64,000 nt of DNA from Paragonimus westermani (taxonomy: Eukaryota > Platyhelminthes > Trematoda > Plagiorchiida > Troglotrematidae). The DNA is taken from the NCBI GenBank assembly GCA_008508345.1, contig QNGE01001231.1, positions 87,571 to 151,570 of the forward strand, given 5' to 3'. The translations under genes were made by a program, and so were the position numbers. Shown in pieces: positions 35,001 through 47,759 of the stretch. Numbering within the stretch: the stretch's first letter is position 1; every line of letters begins with the position of its first letter. A model generated the notes under the pieces. That model was not told the origin of the DNA. It saw only the letters and a list, made by a program, of their open reading frames with translations, and searched no databases.

Positions 35001-38000
35001 ACAGTTTCACAAGCCTCAATCAAATCTGTCGCGGTGGATTTTTTAACTGGATTTATACTGTGCCAGTCCATCGAACATTTGGCAAGCCAACAATGGGCAC
35101 GGTTGCTTTGGTCGCAGTTTTATCTTGCAGCAGGGCACTGACGCTATTCTAGAGGCCAGCGATCATTCTCTTCCGACGTCAAATTCTTAAGTGTTCCAAC
35201 TTTTCTCACCGCTTTCTGGAGACACCTTCATCAATATGTCTCACGGAGATCTAAGTCTATCAACTCCAGTGTAATCGACCAACAACCAATTTTGCAGTGT
35301 TATGCCCTTGCTTGAAAGTTGAGGCAGTACATTGTAATTGAATAGAAAGCTGTTCTCCCTAGTCAACTACTTTTATTTCACGAAATGCAAAACCGCCTGA
35401 GCAGAAGTATTTCAAGCTAGACATGAAGGCCCTGCCTCTCATTTTCAGGGGCAAATGTTTCTGAGTTTGGCTAGGGGTGGTAGTTTAAAATATATTCAGA
35501 ACAAAAGCCGTCGTTAGCGTTTCCGGGAAAGAAAGGCAAGTCTGCGTGTTTTTGCCGAGAATGGGCAGATGAAGTTGTTTTCATGTGACCAAGTCTATGA
35601 ATCTCGTTAAGTCATCTGAGTCAGCACCACCAGGGATGATGCTTTGAGGCATCTCCTCCCGTGCCAACAATGAGCGATTCTCCTGTACAGGTCGAACCTA
35701 GGAAACACTCAAACACAACGTTTAATAAATGTCAAAAGATAAGATGCTTGTGAAAGCAAGGCCCATTACTTACGAGGACAAACCGTCACCCAAAAACTGG
35801 TAGATGTCACTGGTTTGAAACAATTCACGATTTGTTAAGCCAAGTAAAGTTTGCCTGATTGTTCTTCTGTCTGTGGCTACAGCATGATTCGATCATATGC
35901 AGTGTGGAAACAACCGATCCGAAAGTTACATTATGTCCACTCGGAGGTAACAAGAATAAACTCTCCTTCAAGACACTAGTGCTGGTAGGTGAATGTTGGA
36001 TTAGGTATGGAACGATTTTTGAAGCCACGTGAAGTGGACCAAAAATACCAACGTACTAGCTCTTCTGGACAGATATATTCTCGATGTTGGTCGGATAGAT
36101 TCTGGCCACGACTGTAGACGGGTTCCTTCGGGCCGACCAGTCGTGCGATGTATTTGCTTTTAATTGAGACCCAGTCTATTTGGCTCAACGTTCATTCCGT
36201 GACGCACGCTGATTGATAACTTGTAATGACCAGAATTGATCTCCAAATATAACACTTGGATTACCGGACAAAAAGTGTACTGGCAACGAAACTCTCTTGA
36301 TCAGCAGACGGTTCCAACAGTTTCTGCTCAACAATGGCCTACCTTGCCGAAAGTCTGTACCAGTCCCTTCTCCTTCAAGTGGTCCGGTTGAAAATTTAGT
36401 TTGAATATAATAACAGAAGCTCCTCAGGCAGCACTCCAGAACAGCGTAGATTAAAATCGGTGGATTTCTATTCGCGCATATAACAGCTTCAAGTAAATCG
36501 ACAGAAAACCTTCCTTGAAGTTGATATCTGGCAAGAGGCTAGGAAACGAATGCACCTACATCTTTCCAATCCTCACAGATACAGCAAGAAGAAACGAAAA
36601 GGATGTGGCCGTAGTCAAAAGGCGGAAGAGATGTACATCCATAGCAGTCGGATCCGGCTCAGATTAGGTTTCCTCACCAGGCAAACCAGTGACCCGCTAC
36701 AGTCACTACCTTCACATAAAATTATACTGACTCGTGGCTGATTGATAGCCAAGCTGCTGGCCAACATTTATACCATGCTTGACATTGTGACGTGGCGATG
36801 CGTAAACCCTGGCCACTTCCAGAAGTAGCATCTGTTCCTTTACCTCTTCTTTGGAGGCTATGAAAACTTATTGAAAAACTCACTATTGTTGGTCGGCCAA
36901 CTGAGCCCCTTCGCTGAAAAACACCTATGCAGCTGCAGTAAAACTGGCTATCCTAAAAAATGCATCCAGCTTTTTGCTGGTGAGCATGGTGTTCAAGATA
37001 TCTCGAAGTGTACTGTTCACTGGGAAGCCCATAACTATCCCACCGTTTCGACAGTAGGGTTCATTATGAAAATGAAGGTGGATCATGGTTAGCATGAATG
37101 GTACAAATACTTCATGACCAGCCACGGGTAGCTTGACAACGATCCAATGGTTTTTGATGCTATTCTATAAATATTACAGTTCCTCTCAAGTTAGTGGCTA
37201 CACGGAATGAAAGTACATCAAAAGGATACTTCTTATCCTTCATGTTGCTTCTTTGAGTTGGGCCTTCGTTTTCCCAATTCATCTGTTAAGTGTTATGCAG
37301 TAATTTTTTTTCAGCAAAACCTAAAATCCCTGCTGGTCAATATGTGCTGGAGGATCGGGGCACAGTGAATATTTTGAAAGCTGACCCCAGTCGCCCTTCA
37401 CTTTGCACAACTTAATCAGGGTGTATAACCGTGAGAAACGCATTAATGTTAGTCAGACACGGTCTGCTACATGAACATAAGTGGATAGAGTAGATTCCAA
37501 CCTGCTTCGTCTTACAACCCTTTTTCTATTTGGTGATCCATTCTTTTCACCATTCTTTACATTCTTTGAGCTGAAAGCGTTGGATTTTTGCTCAAAGTTT
37601 CTTTAGGGTGGATTGCATTCTTTGACAAAATAGTTTCCGTACGGTTCCAGACTGCTCTGAACCAAAAATGTAAATTCTGTCATTTCAACACATTTGTCAG
37701 TAGTGCTCAGCAAAAAGACACGGTGACAGCAGCTGATTTCATCCACATGGAACATTTTACCTTGCTGTGAGAAGTCAAATGACGATCAGCCAAAGCGGTC
37801 ATTATCTTGCCACAATAATCCCACACGAATGATGGGAAATAACTTGTCTGAGCGTCATGTTTTCTGTGGCTAACAAGTGCTGCTGTAAACTCGCTTCTGG
37901 AGATTTTGAATAATTAACCCGGCAACACGTAACTAACGTTCTCAATAACACTTATTCAGACAGTAAGATTGGGGACCTAACATCCAATTACAAAAAGCGT

Positions 38001-39462
38001 TAGGAAAGGCTGTTGAGAGGTTTGGGATTTATATGGCACTGCCGAAAAATACACTGAAGTTGCTGTCTGACCTTGAATGTGTGATAATTGATTACAGGAA
38101 TTATCCAGCAGAAAGGGCTTCTAAGGTAGAGCAACCAAAATAGAGCCCGTGGATCGCCACCAGTTAATGGGAATTTGACACATTGAAACAGTAGGGTTCA
38201 GGTAGAGGTGAAAAAGTTATTACGACCAAATTGTCTCCGAGCATTACGTGGAGGAATAGCGATCACCCAACAAGTAACAAGGCTTGGCCGGAGGATCCAC
38301 GGTGACATTTTGCTAGCGAAATTTTTTTGAAACATTCAACAGAAACCTCAAGGGTAAAATGCGCCGTAAATCACAGATTGACCGCTCAGAACTGTACAAA
38401 TACTGCGGACTGAATGGAGAATGTTATCACACAAGTTAGTTGAATGATGCAAACAGGACAGAAAACACCCTTTTTCTATAAAACATACCAGATAAAAATA
38501 AACAGATCACATGGTGGAACCCAAGCGAATGAAAAGCTATGTATGTATGAGCAAATACAGCTAGTTTGCAAAATAGAAGGGAGTTATGTACAAAAAAATG
38601 AAACAGAAAATCTGAGCAACAAAAAGGTCCGGACAGGATTCCCCAACAGATCCAGCGGCAGCAAGATAGACGCGTGTCAAATGATACTAAGTGGGAAAAT
38701 TTAAACGGGTGAGTAAAAACAGTTGTGGAAAGCAGGTAACCTGACAGCCGAGGCACAAAATTCACCGTGGCAATTCACTGTACTCAGTGGAAAAAAACAA
38801 ACATGCATCAACATATTCCGCGTTCCGCATCACATCAAACTTAAGGCAAAAAGTGTACAGAGCGAGCTCCGGAACACTGAGCATATACATTTCCCGCAAA
38901 AATTATCTCCAAGTAATACCGACTAAAACCGCTGAACACCGATTACCCATAACACACCGCATCTGCGTTCAAACATACGGCGAAGTTTCAGCGTCATCGG
39001 TCAAATTACACCCCTCTGTATATCGAGTATCAATAACGTGTTGCCTGTAACTTAAATTTCAACATTTCGCAGCAGCCACATATATAAATCTATTGACAGC
39101 AATTATATTAGCTGAAGCCACCTCCGTGGCTGGGTAAGTCGAATTTTTATATATTTGTTTTGTTCACAATGGAAGTCTACTGTGTAACATGCAGGTCAGC
39201 CGACTCCCCTTTGAATGCCAGTGACTTTGCGGACCGACATATGGGCAACGAGTACGCACCAGAGGAAAGCGTTCTTCTAAAGTAGAGGTTTGAACAACAA
39301 TCCAGAGAGGAGGAACAATACAAACAATCATGAGCCGGAGACCCAGTAAGCCAATCGAGAGCTAAGACGGCACCGAGAGCACAGCCGCACGCCCCGTTAC
39401 ACAACTCGAATTCGATCGGTGCGCGCTCGCTGGTTTCGGTTGCGCGTTACAACTGGCTGTAC
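35001..39462. other. Long stretch without recognised genes
   Basis: About 4.5 kb of mostly AT-rich sequence. ORFs at 35,825-36,188 (minus), 36,871-37,092 (plus) and 38,436-38,765 (minus) have no known domain. From 38,440 to 39,060 the plus strand is A-rich, which keeps frames open without a convincing protein. Confidence 0.4.
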
Positions 39463-40075
39463 GAGCAACGTATAGTCTACTGGCACCGTCTGTTGATTGG
39501 CTGGATCCAGGTTAGTCGCGTCTGTGAGCAACGGGCTACTGCGAAGTCCGAGCCCGTTGAGCAACCGATTCGATTTCGAAAGGGAAGACGGTCGCATTGG
39601 GGAGTTTCTCATTAGTAAGGTGCCAATGCACAAGAAATGATAGTAGACTAAATAGTGGAAGATAACAACAAACCTCAGTATTGAATCCACCAAATATACA
39701 AGTGTGGAGATTCATAGCTCATGTGAATAGGACTAAATGTAGCAGTCCCGCAACGGTGGAGCGATCGAGCGCAAGTGAAACCAGGATACACGTAAACGGC
39801 AGTGGGAAGTAAGGAGAGAAAAATACGCGAGAACAAATTCCAACAAATAAACGATATCAAGGCTTATTGATTCCTCAAGATTGAAGCTTGCTGAAGAAAC
39901 TATTTGTCGAGCGCGCGGTTCGAATGGTTATGTCGTTCTTTGCAAGGGGGCTTGTAGTGTCTAAAAAGAGGATTTCGAATGTGAGATGAGGAGGGATGAA
40001 CGAGAAAGAAGTAGATGAGGGCAGAGACGTGGTAACCATCTTTTTATGAAACACAATGCTCATCGAACACTGCGC
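39463..40075 (-). repeat. 0.6-kb repeat family R3, young copy A
   Basis: Exactly 613 bp long and the reverse complement of copy B (42,262-42,874), with very few differences (most at the outer 25 bp). Contains a perfect 9-bp inverted repeat, CAACGGGCT at 39,529-39,537 and AGCCCGTTG at 39,551-39,559, separated by 13 nt. ORFs in it (60-100 codons) are conserved between copies only because the copies are recent; none resembles a protein family. Copy A may continue beyond 40,075, since weak similarity to the old copy D seems to go further. Confidence 0.85.
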
Positions 40076-42261
40076 ATGCATTCGCATTAACTTGACTCAC
40101 CAAACTCCGTATGCTATTATTCATACTGTTTGTAAAGCAGGATGGTGAACCTGTGCCTTCAGGTACCGTCACCAAATGAATACACAATCACGGTAAATAT
40201 TCGGACTATCTACATTCCCAGTTTGAGCAGCATGCTTTCGTGAACTTGATCGACCGCAGTTGGAGTAAGCCAAACGTGAAGATCGTCGGTACTGGAATAA
40301 CTAGGTCGCTGGTCGATGGGATGTAAAGCCTGAAAAATCCCACCCCACACATGTTCAGGTAACATACTGGGGTGGCAAACACCGGAAAGACTCCTAGGTG
40401 AATTTGGCAGTCTGACCTCTACTGATTGATTGCAGCAACGCGAGTCACGCTGAGTCTGTAGTAGTCAGTGACCGTGTGGTTTCTTTGGTGGCCCGATAGC
40501 AATCGTGCTTCTTTGTTCTGTACACACGTTTCTGTGTGCGTTTGCTATAGGAGGCCTGATGTAACCTCAGTGCTTATTTCTTCAATAGCTCAACTACATC
40601 ACAAAGCAAACGTCCGTCGTTTTTCTAACGGCTCAGCAGAAAGGTCGTTCCATCTGAAGTTGTTCAAGTGTTCAATGCAGGCGAAGTTTTTAAACATTTG
40701 TCGCTTGAAGCGCTTTTGAATGCAACCGAAAGGGCTGGGGACGACCTGGAGTTCTTTTCCTCTGTCTTTCTTGTTACCGTCAGTGACCCGAGACAGGGGT
40801 GGAGCTAACTATTTAAAGTGTTCTCAAACATCTCTGCGGATATACGGTTTGGTTTCAGAACCTACTGTCTTTTTCTGGTCCGACGCTTGTTGAAGATGCG
40901 TTTCAACTGAAAAACAGATTGGAAATGAAACAACTTTACGAGCAAGTTGTGATGCTCTACATTTCAACCACCTCGGGTGGCCTTTCTCAGGCCTGTATAT
41001 CAGCAACACGTTAAACACGATGCCCAAACATCATTGGTACTAACTTTGGTTCGGATATCTTACAAGTGAATAATAATGCGTTTTAGCCGCTCTTCAGCGA
41101 AGATGTTTCACACTGTTAATAGGCAAGAATTGAGCACACACCCACTTACTCACTACGAGTTGGTGAGCGCGAGTAGTGATCTTTTTCTCAGCGATTCTCC
41201 CTCGGTTAATATCCCAAATTTGTGTACCTCAATGGTCAGCACACCTTTTTTGGGGATTCACTATGGGTTAATCAAAAATTGGTGAGCTCTACTGGCGAAT
41301 TATCCCCAGCTCTTTTTTCCTTTTGTTAACTGTTACAAATTGGCAAACCCATCCTTAACATCTTCTATCGGCGCATTTTCATTAACAACTTCAACAGAAT
41401 TTGGCGAATGAGGACCCACAATTCCTTCCACTTAGATTGCCTTAGATAATATTTCGCGTACCAACCCGATGGACCTCACTTCGAGCGCGCCTATTGTATA
41501 TCTTTGGTGTCGTTATCGATTTTATCGCACCGTTTATTTTCTACCGCCAGTCTCTCGTGGATACCAGCGTTCATGTTTTACACGCTTTGGTCGTCCCATA
41601 AATTTTGCGCACATTTTTATGCAGCAGCACCTTATACACGGAGTTTGGGGATGACACTGCAATCCTCGATCTCCGCCACCTTACGCACTTTCGGTAAGCC
41701 GGTTGCCCCAATGTCAACCCTGCGTCTGGTGATGGGCACGTGCTCAAACTATTCTTCCGACCAAACAACCCGGAGTGATTTTGCGCAATTACAGCGACAT
41801 CCGGTATAGTTGAACCTTCACACCCAAGAATTTTTGTAGCTTCCAATTACGACCACTTCAGACCCCATCCTTATCTTTACGTGGCGGATATCCGTGCCTC
41901 GTTCGAAGATGTTTCTTCAGTACGCCCCCATCATTATTTGACTATAAGGCAATAAAACCCTCTGCGGAGCATTTAGTCGTTCCGGATCGCATTGGCTTTT
42001 TCGCTCGCCATACAGGAACTGTTCTCCAGCTTGTTCGACACCACCATGGGGCTTAGTAGCAATCGCGGATTTGCTGGCGTGTATTGGGCCAGATACTCCC
42101 ACCACTTTGCAATCGATATACTGACAAGGCATCTGACCATGTTTGGTGTGCACGGGTTGGAATATCTGGTAGCATTTGTTTGCTTGAACATCATCCAAAC
42201 ACAACATGATCGGTGCAATCTTCACTGTCCTATGAAGGACGGTATGTTGAAGCGACAGCAC
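40076..42261. other. Spacer between the inverted R3 copies, no gene recognised
   Basis: 2,186 bp. The minus strand has 91- and 124-codon ORFs (41,571-41,846 and 41,917-42,291), which I could not match to any family. The second runs across the inner edge of copy B, so it is not a natural gene as it stands. Confidence 0.4.
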
Positions 42262-42874
42262 GCGCAGTGTTCGATGAGCATTGTGTTTCATAAAAAGATG
42301 GTTACCACGTCTCTGCCCTCATCTACTTCTTTCTCGTTCATCCCTCCTCATCTCACATTCGAAATCCTCTTTTTAGACACTACAAGCCCCCTTGCAAAGA
42401 ACGACATAACCATTCGAACCGCGCGCTCGACAAATAGTTTCTTCAGCAAGCTTCAATCTTGAGGAATCAATAAGCCTTGATATCGTTTATTTGTTGGAAT
42501 TTGTTCTCGCGTATTTTTCTCTCCTTACTTCCCACTGCCGTTTACGTGTATCCTGGTTTCACTTGCGCTCGATCGCTCCACCGTTGCGGGACTGCTACAT
42601 TTAGTCCTATTCACATGAGCTATGAATCTCCACACTTGTATATTTGGTGGATTCAATACTGAGGTTTGTTGTTATCTTCCACTATTTAGTCTACTATCAT
42701 TTCTTGTGCATTGGCACCTTACTAATGAGAAACTCCCCAATGCGACCGTCTTCCCTTTCGAAATCGAATCGGTTGCTCAACGGGCTCGGACTTCGCAGTA
42801 GCCCGTTGCTCACAGACGCGACTAACCTGGATCCAGCCAATCAACAGACGTTGCCAATAGACTGTTCTTTGCTC
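42262..42874 (+). repeat. 0.6-kb repeat family R3, young copy B
   Basis: Inverted partner of copy A, same length (613 bp). The stem-loop is at 42,778-42,786 and 42,800-42,808. The inner edge at 42,262 is abrupt (shared GCGCAGTG, then no similarity to A). The outer edge fades over about 25 bp (shared ends at TTGCTC). Together A and B form a 3.4-kb inverted pair. Confidence 0.85.
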
Positions 42875-43379
42875 GATCGATCACTCGGGTTCAGATTTGA
42901 GCGGTACTCAGTAAATCCGTTCCGGTAGTTATCTGATACTCCTCCATACAAGACGATATTTGCCCGGAGTTCACTCTCGTCAGTTCACAAGTCGTACCGG
43001 AGTCGGTCTACACCACCCCCTGTAGTCATGCCGACTTCGGCCTGGCCGGATCGACAGTCAGCTAAGAAACAACTCTGCGTGCCCGAATTTCGCCAGATAA
43101 CATTATGTAAGATGGTATCTCACAAAGAATTTCACGCCTTCCCATCTGACTTAAACATACCAGCATAACTACTGAAATCCCTGCTTTTAACGCATTCAGC
43201 CGAACGCTCACTAAACCCTGTGCTCTAACGGACCAAACCTTCTCTTTATCCGCGCAAACCGCGCCAATGGGATAACACGCGTCAATCACCGCTGAATCTC
43301 AGCGAGCGCAAGAAGAGCAATTTACGAAACGGGGGAATATATCATGTGCAATATGTGATCAACTGAAGCTTTTTCTCAT
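42875..43379. other. No gene recognised
   Basis: About 500 bp between copy B and the DUF4806-like region. The minus-strand ORF at 43,062-43,289 (75 codons) is unassigned. Confidence 0.4.
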
Positions 43380-44720
43380 TAACTCGTCTAGGTCCAACGT
43401 TTCCTTTGTTGACTCACTGGCAGAGGCAATCCGATACGAGATCATTGCGAGCTGAGATGGTGCAATATCCTTAAAATACGCTCTTTCATTAATCTGAGTG
43501 CAGTGCGATCCCCATCCCGAATTTTTCCTTCCTGAACCCACTGTTTGGTGAAGTAGTGGATACTGCCTACCGAAATCAGGGGGATAATTGTGCTCCTCAC
43601 GGACGGCACTCACAGAAATAATGGATAATGTGAATGGTGCCTACAAAGGATGGCTTCGTTAGAAGGAGTACTTGTCAAATGCGCTTCGTTATCGATATTT
43701 AGCCAGTTCACCTCACTAGTGACTTCTTTTCCGGATGGGAAACTGCAGACCTTGCGCACGTATACGACCACTGTTTGTCCACGATGGATTTTTGACAACA
43801 TGCGGGGCTGATAAATTGTTCTAATAAGTTTGATTTCATCTAACCTTCTGTTCCAACTATTCTGTGGATTGCAGCTTCTGTTGGAAATTCTTCAACGCCT
43901 CCCGGTCGGTCAAGAAGAACTCATTCCCGACGGCTTTGTAAATTGGGTTTTCCTTAAGTGAGGCACCTGTGAAAGGGATTGAGGGAGCTGAAGACAAAGA
44001 CAACTAGATATTATTCAGTGTCGTCCCCATACATATCATGCAGTTGTATGTGAGCATAATAATTTCCTTCAAACGCACCACCTGATTGTCGAAGTGATGC
44101 ATTTTTTTTACATAGCTCTGGAAGTTCTCATTGAAGGACTCATCAGACGTCAGTAATGTTGACGGCAATAGGACGGGTGGGATGCTTCTGCAGAAAATGA
44201 TTACCACCCCACGTCCACATGTAGCATGGTGCTGAAATAACATAAAGCCAGACAGATATGTCTTACCTGTTGAGCACGTCCAGTTGTTTCGCAGGGCAGC
44301 ACGTAAATAAATCGCCAACATGTATATTCGGAGGAGGTGCGCTTTGTGAAGCGTTGCCCTCAGAGGACGACATGATGCGCTTTCGTCCAAGAGTGAGTGA
44401 AGACAAAGAGGACACATACTTGTTTCTCTTCGTGTGTGCTAGCAACGCAGCGTAGGTGGCATCCCTGGAAGTGAAATCCGCTCCACGTTCCGCCCTCCGC
44501 TCATATTCTCGTGCTCCTTGATAGTATTCTTCAACGATAATGACACGGAATAATACGAACTTCGTGTAAGGGAAATATACCCAGAGGTGGCAGTGCATGG
44601 GAAAACAAAAACTCCACTGCTCCTGGCTGTTTCACCGTTGGCCAAGCAGTCATCGCGTCCGCCATCAACCAAACGTGTCTAATAACCGTAGCTTCTCTCG
44701 TCTTCAACGTAGTTGTATGC
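43380..44720 (-). pseudogene. Probable DUF4806-like coding region, multi-exon or broken
   Basis: Minus strand, in order. An N-terminal part at 44,598-44,263 has LWVYFP near the start, an EEYYQGAREYERRAERGADF stretch and a basic RKR run, as seen in invertebrate DUF4806 proteins. A splice-like join follows: GTAAG after codon LN at about 44,270, and an AG at about 44,192 giving an in-frame continuation RSIPPVLLPS...SYVKKMHHF; the implied intron is 79 nt. A second segment near 43,960-43,860 reads NEFFLTDREALKNFQQKL, like a DUF4806 domain start. A C-terminal part at 43,500-43,370 reads NERAYFKDIAPSQLAM. The family assignment is from pattern memory and is tentative. It lies directly downstream of the tnp2-like transposase on the same strand, so it may be the partner ORF of that transposon. 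Confidence 0.35.
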
Positions 44721-44772
44721 AATGGTTACGGTATGAGTTTTAGTGATCACTGATTAGGACGAACGAGAAACT

Positions 44773-46517
44773 TTATTGCGAAATATGAAAGAGGGAAATG
44801 TTGACGAACTCATCGTCATCAGGGATGGAGAAAAATTTGCATGTGGTGGAGGACAAGGATTTCATCTTTGTGTTGGTGAATATGCTCGGGGCTCGATAAA
44901 TGCGGGGGTCGGATGAGGGGGAAGCATGGAAACAGAAATCACGCAAGCGTACGAAAGACTTACAGGAAATAACGTCGCTCTGCCCTTGGTGAACGCAAAA
45001 CGGTTTTTTGTTTATGAAAGCACAAATGTCCGGAGAGGCCCAAGAAATGTATAAATTGAAGCGTACGATTAATGCGTTACGCTTCCGTCCCATTGGGTTA
45101 CATAGGGTGGAGTGATCCGCCGGTACACCGGTGCACTGTGCGTGATTCAGCGTAGAATATTCAAATATTCGATCGTGCACTTGGGTAGCCGGTTCCTTCG
45201 TTCCCCTTCCCAAACGCACGACACTACTCATGCAACTCTTGAAGTAGAATACCCGATAGCGGCGCAGCGGTCGAAACCGCGGTCCTTCATCGCACAGGTG
45301 GGTGAAGCAGAGTACATTGCAAACCACTTGGTCGTCCCCATGCGAACAAGCAAATTGATCAACAAATTTGACGAGCAGGAAACGGGTACAGTCAATTAGA
45401 AGTGACAGATACTAGGATGGGACAATAGGTAGATGGAAGGCAAAGGATTTATGGAGTTCTCATACATGGGGTACAGAAAGGATAGTCGCATAAGCATGGG
45501 GCCCGAATACGGTGAACACACCGGACTCTCGTTGGCTTTAAAGCGCTCAAAATTGGTAGAAGTTCCACATCTGGGTGAGCGGTGTAACTGATGCCCCCAT
45601 TTTCGTCTCGGCAGCTCACTACATGCTTCTAGAAAGAAGGAAGCCCAACCGTTTCTCTTGGAAGCGCCAGATGAGGACTAGCCGTTTCGTGACTCCAAGG
45701 AAAATAGGACACATCAGACCCAGTAAGAACTCAGCAACAGTGTCCACCGACGGTTGAAGTAGCACGATGTTCCCGATATGATGATCCGGTTGACGACCTC
45801 CCCGGGACGACGAGTCAGTGCAAGTGCTAGAGAACGTTGAAGGGAAAGTCACTCGTCGTGGGCTGTAACAAACACATCGTTCACACCTATCAAAACCATA
45901 GTAACCGTTGTGACCCTTCGTTTGATTGATGCAGCTGTGGGCTGGGATATCGCAAATAAAACACTGGATTCCCACATGGAGTGTTAAATGAAGGTCGTCT
46001 AGCGTCAGGCCAGCACGGCGTATTTCCATCATATTGTACACAAACGGCTGTAGATATTCATCAACGGGATCAGGGCACCCATGGCCGCAATACGAGCCAA
46101 TGACGAATGGGTTGCTTGTAAATGGATGCACAGTGCGACACAGTATGAGCCACGAATCAATACCGAGATAGCCAAACACCGGTACCTAGTCTATATTGGC
46201 ATGCATTGTGATACGGTCACCACCGGTAGAGCGTTGTTGGGACGAACGTTCCGCAGACATATCGACATTCCTATGTGTGCATAATATCCATTGGTGAGCA
46301 CTGTTTTATTTACACCGCGAGGAGTTCTGCGGAATATGCGCGGATCAAGCAGTAAATCAGTAACGACTGGTTTCAGTGAAACTAACAATAATTTCAAGTC
46401 GGTGAATACAACCGAATGTGAGTGGGTTGTGAACATCCGGATTGCACCAGAAATACCAGATATTACGAGTGACTGAATGACTGCAACAGATGATTGTAGA
46501 AAGGATACACCAACCAT
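44773..46517 (-). pseudogene. tnp2-like (CACTA/EnSpm-related) transposase, broken
   Basis: N-terminal part at 46,517-46,191 (DPRIFRRTPR, then YYAHIGMSICL). The central ORF at 46,179-45,619 (186 codons) carries the hallmark block: PFVIGSYCGHGCPDPVDEYL, then CFICDIPA (residues 73-80), TKGH at 87-90 and a C-x2-C at 99-102, then HHIG, a degraded version of the usual D-x-MHLVCLGV box, and KRLVLIW. A distal part continues around 45,330-44,780 (184 codons), ending in IPDDDEFVNISL. This order matches animal relatives of the plant tnp2/Transposase_21 family. At least two frame changes are needed, so either introns or frameshifts interrupt it; no clean splice pair was found. Terminal CACTA repeats were not located. 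Confidence 0.7.
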
Positions 46518-47689
46518 GAGGAGTGGAATTTTTGACGGCGCCTAATCCAGTACCAGATGTGCTGAGAGTAGCAGGTTTGACAGCTAAACCACTTACATAA
46601 GTTTCCTGGGATATTTCTGCATTGTGACATGGAGAGGCTACGCAATGTTTAGACTGCAGGCTTCACTAACTCTATCAGCCGTATGCTGTCCTCTTCCACC
46701 CAACACGACGCACACCTTTCGTCCAGCATGCGTAACTTATCCCTTTCACGTCTGATACGTCTGTCGGTAGTCCATCTGCTATGCCATCGTTTCAGTCCGC
46801 TCATTTCTATTGCGATAACTAATGAAAGAAATCCCCGCAGTTTCCGTGTTATGTTTGTAGTTGAATGAAAGTTTTTGAGCCTACTTTGACGAAGCCGAAG
46901 ACAGGAAATATAACAAACACTTTTACAAAGCTTTCAACAAAAGTATCAATGATGACAGACCGCAAGCGACACAACACAACTGCACTCACCACGCATGAAA
47001 TAAATGGAACTGCAGACGAGCGTTCGTCGGAGAAACCCATTTCAAAAAATGTGCACAACCTTCCGGTAAACAAGAACCCATACAAATGAAGTCGTTTCAT
47101 ATAATAATGTGGTTGGAAAAATTTTTAAGTGCGTTTAACGGCCGGAATGAGCGTGGCACTCATGAGTCATTATCCTCATCCGATTCGCTTATTGTGTGGC
47201 CGACTGCTTGCCGGATGTTGGTCAACACCTCGGACTCGGCCAGGTTTTTGCTGGTATATCTGTCATTTGGTTGGCGGCCATCGGTTTCGCAGTTGCAACG
47301 GACGAGCGGACCAAATTTGACATACGTGGTATGTGGAGGCGTTCTCATGGTTACTTACCAACTGAGGCCTCTCCGACGACAGCCGCATCGTTGAACGTGC
47401 CTGTTATGCCTCTCTCTGCGGAGAGTAGTCCTGTTCCCCATTTCTGAAAATTGACCGCTTATCCCCGGTTGATTCTTATTGGCGACGACATCAAACATTC
47501 AAATGTTTTCACTATTCCTGCCTCGGCTCATCCCTTGTTTTTTGCCTTTTTATTTTCAAGTTAAACATTATCCACATTTGATCGCAACCTCTGCGTTCAA
47601 GTAGACTTTCCGGCCAGCCTCTTTTGAAGAGAAGCACTAGACTCGAGTTTCACCCTCGTTAGAGCTTATCAGTAGTGCGCATCCTTGTC
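46518..47689. other. No gene recognised
   Basis: About 1.2 kb. ORFs at 46,849-47,100 on both strands and 47,086-47,447 (plus) overlap each other and have no known domain. Confidence 0.4.
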
Positions 47690-47759
47690 ACGGCAGGGAT
47701 TTGAACTTCAGTCACGCTTTTCATGAAGCAATCGTGTTGACCACTGCGCCGTTGACCCC
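47690..47759 (-). ncRNA. tRNA-like sequence, possibly the head of a SINE
   Basis: The reverse complement contains an A-box-like GGCGCAGTGGTC (near 47,739-47,750) and a B-box-like AGTTCAAATCC (47,697-47,707) at tRNA-like spacing. The acceptor and T stems pair poorly, so it is not a working tRNA gene. A tRNA-derived SINE or a decayed tRNA copy fits best. The 3' body would extend toward 47,580, and no second copy was found in the window. Confidence 0.35.

Noticed and set aside
41992..42462. 156-codon plus-strand ORF
   Set aside because: It crosses the abrupt inner edge of repeat copy B, so it is an accidental fusion of spacer and repeat.
39463..42874. Copies A and B as a pair of LTRs
   Set aside because: They are in inverted, not direct, orientation and enclose no retroelement domain.
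44773..45327. 184-codon minus-strand ORF as an independent host gene
   Set aside because: It continues the tnp2-like transposase pattern from the ORF upstream, so it is better read as its distal part.
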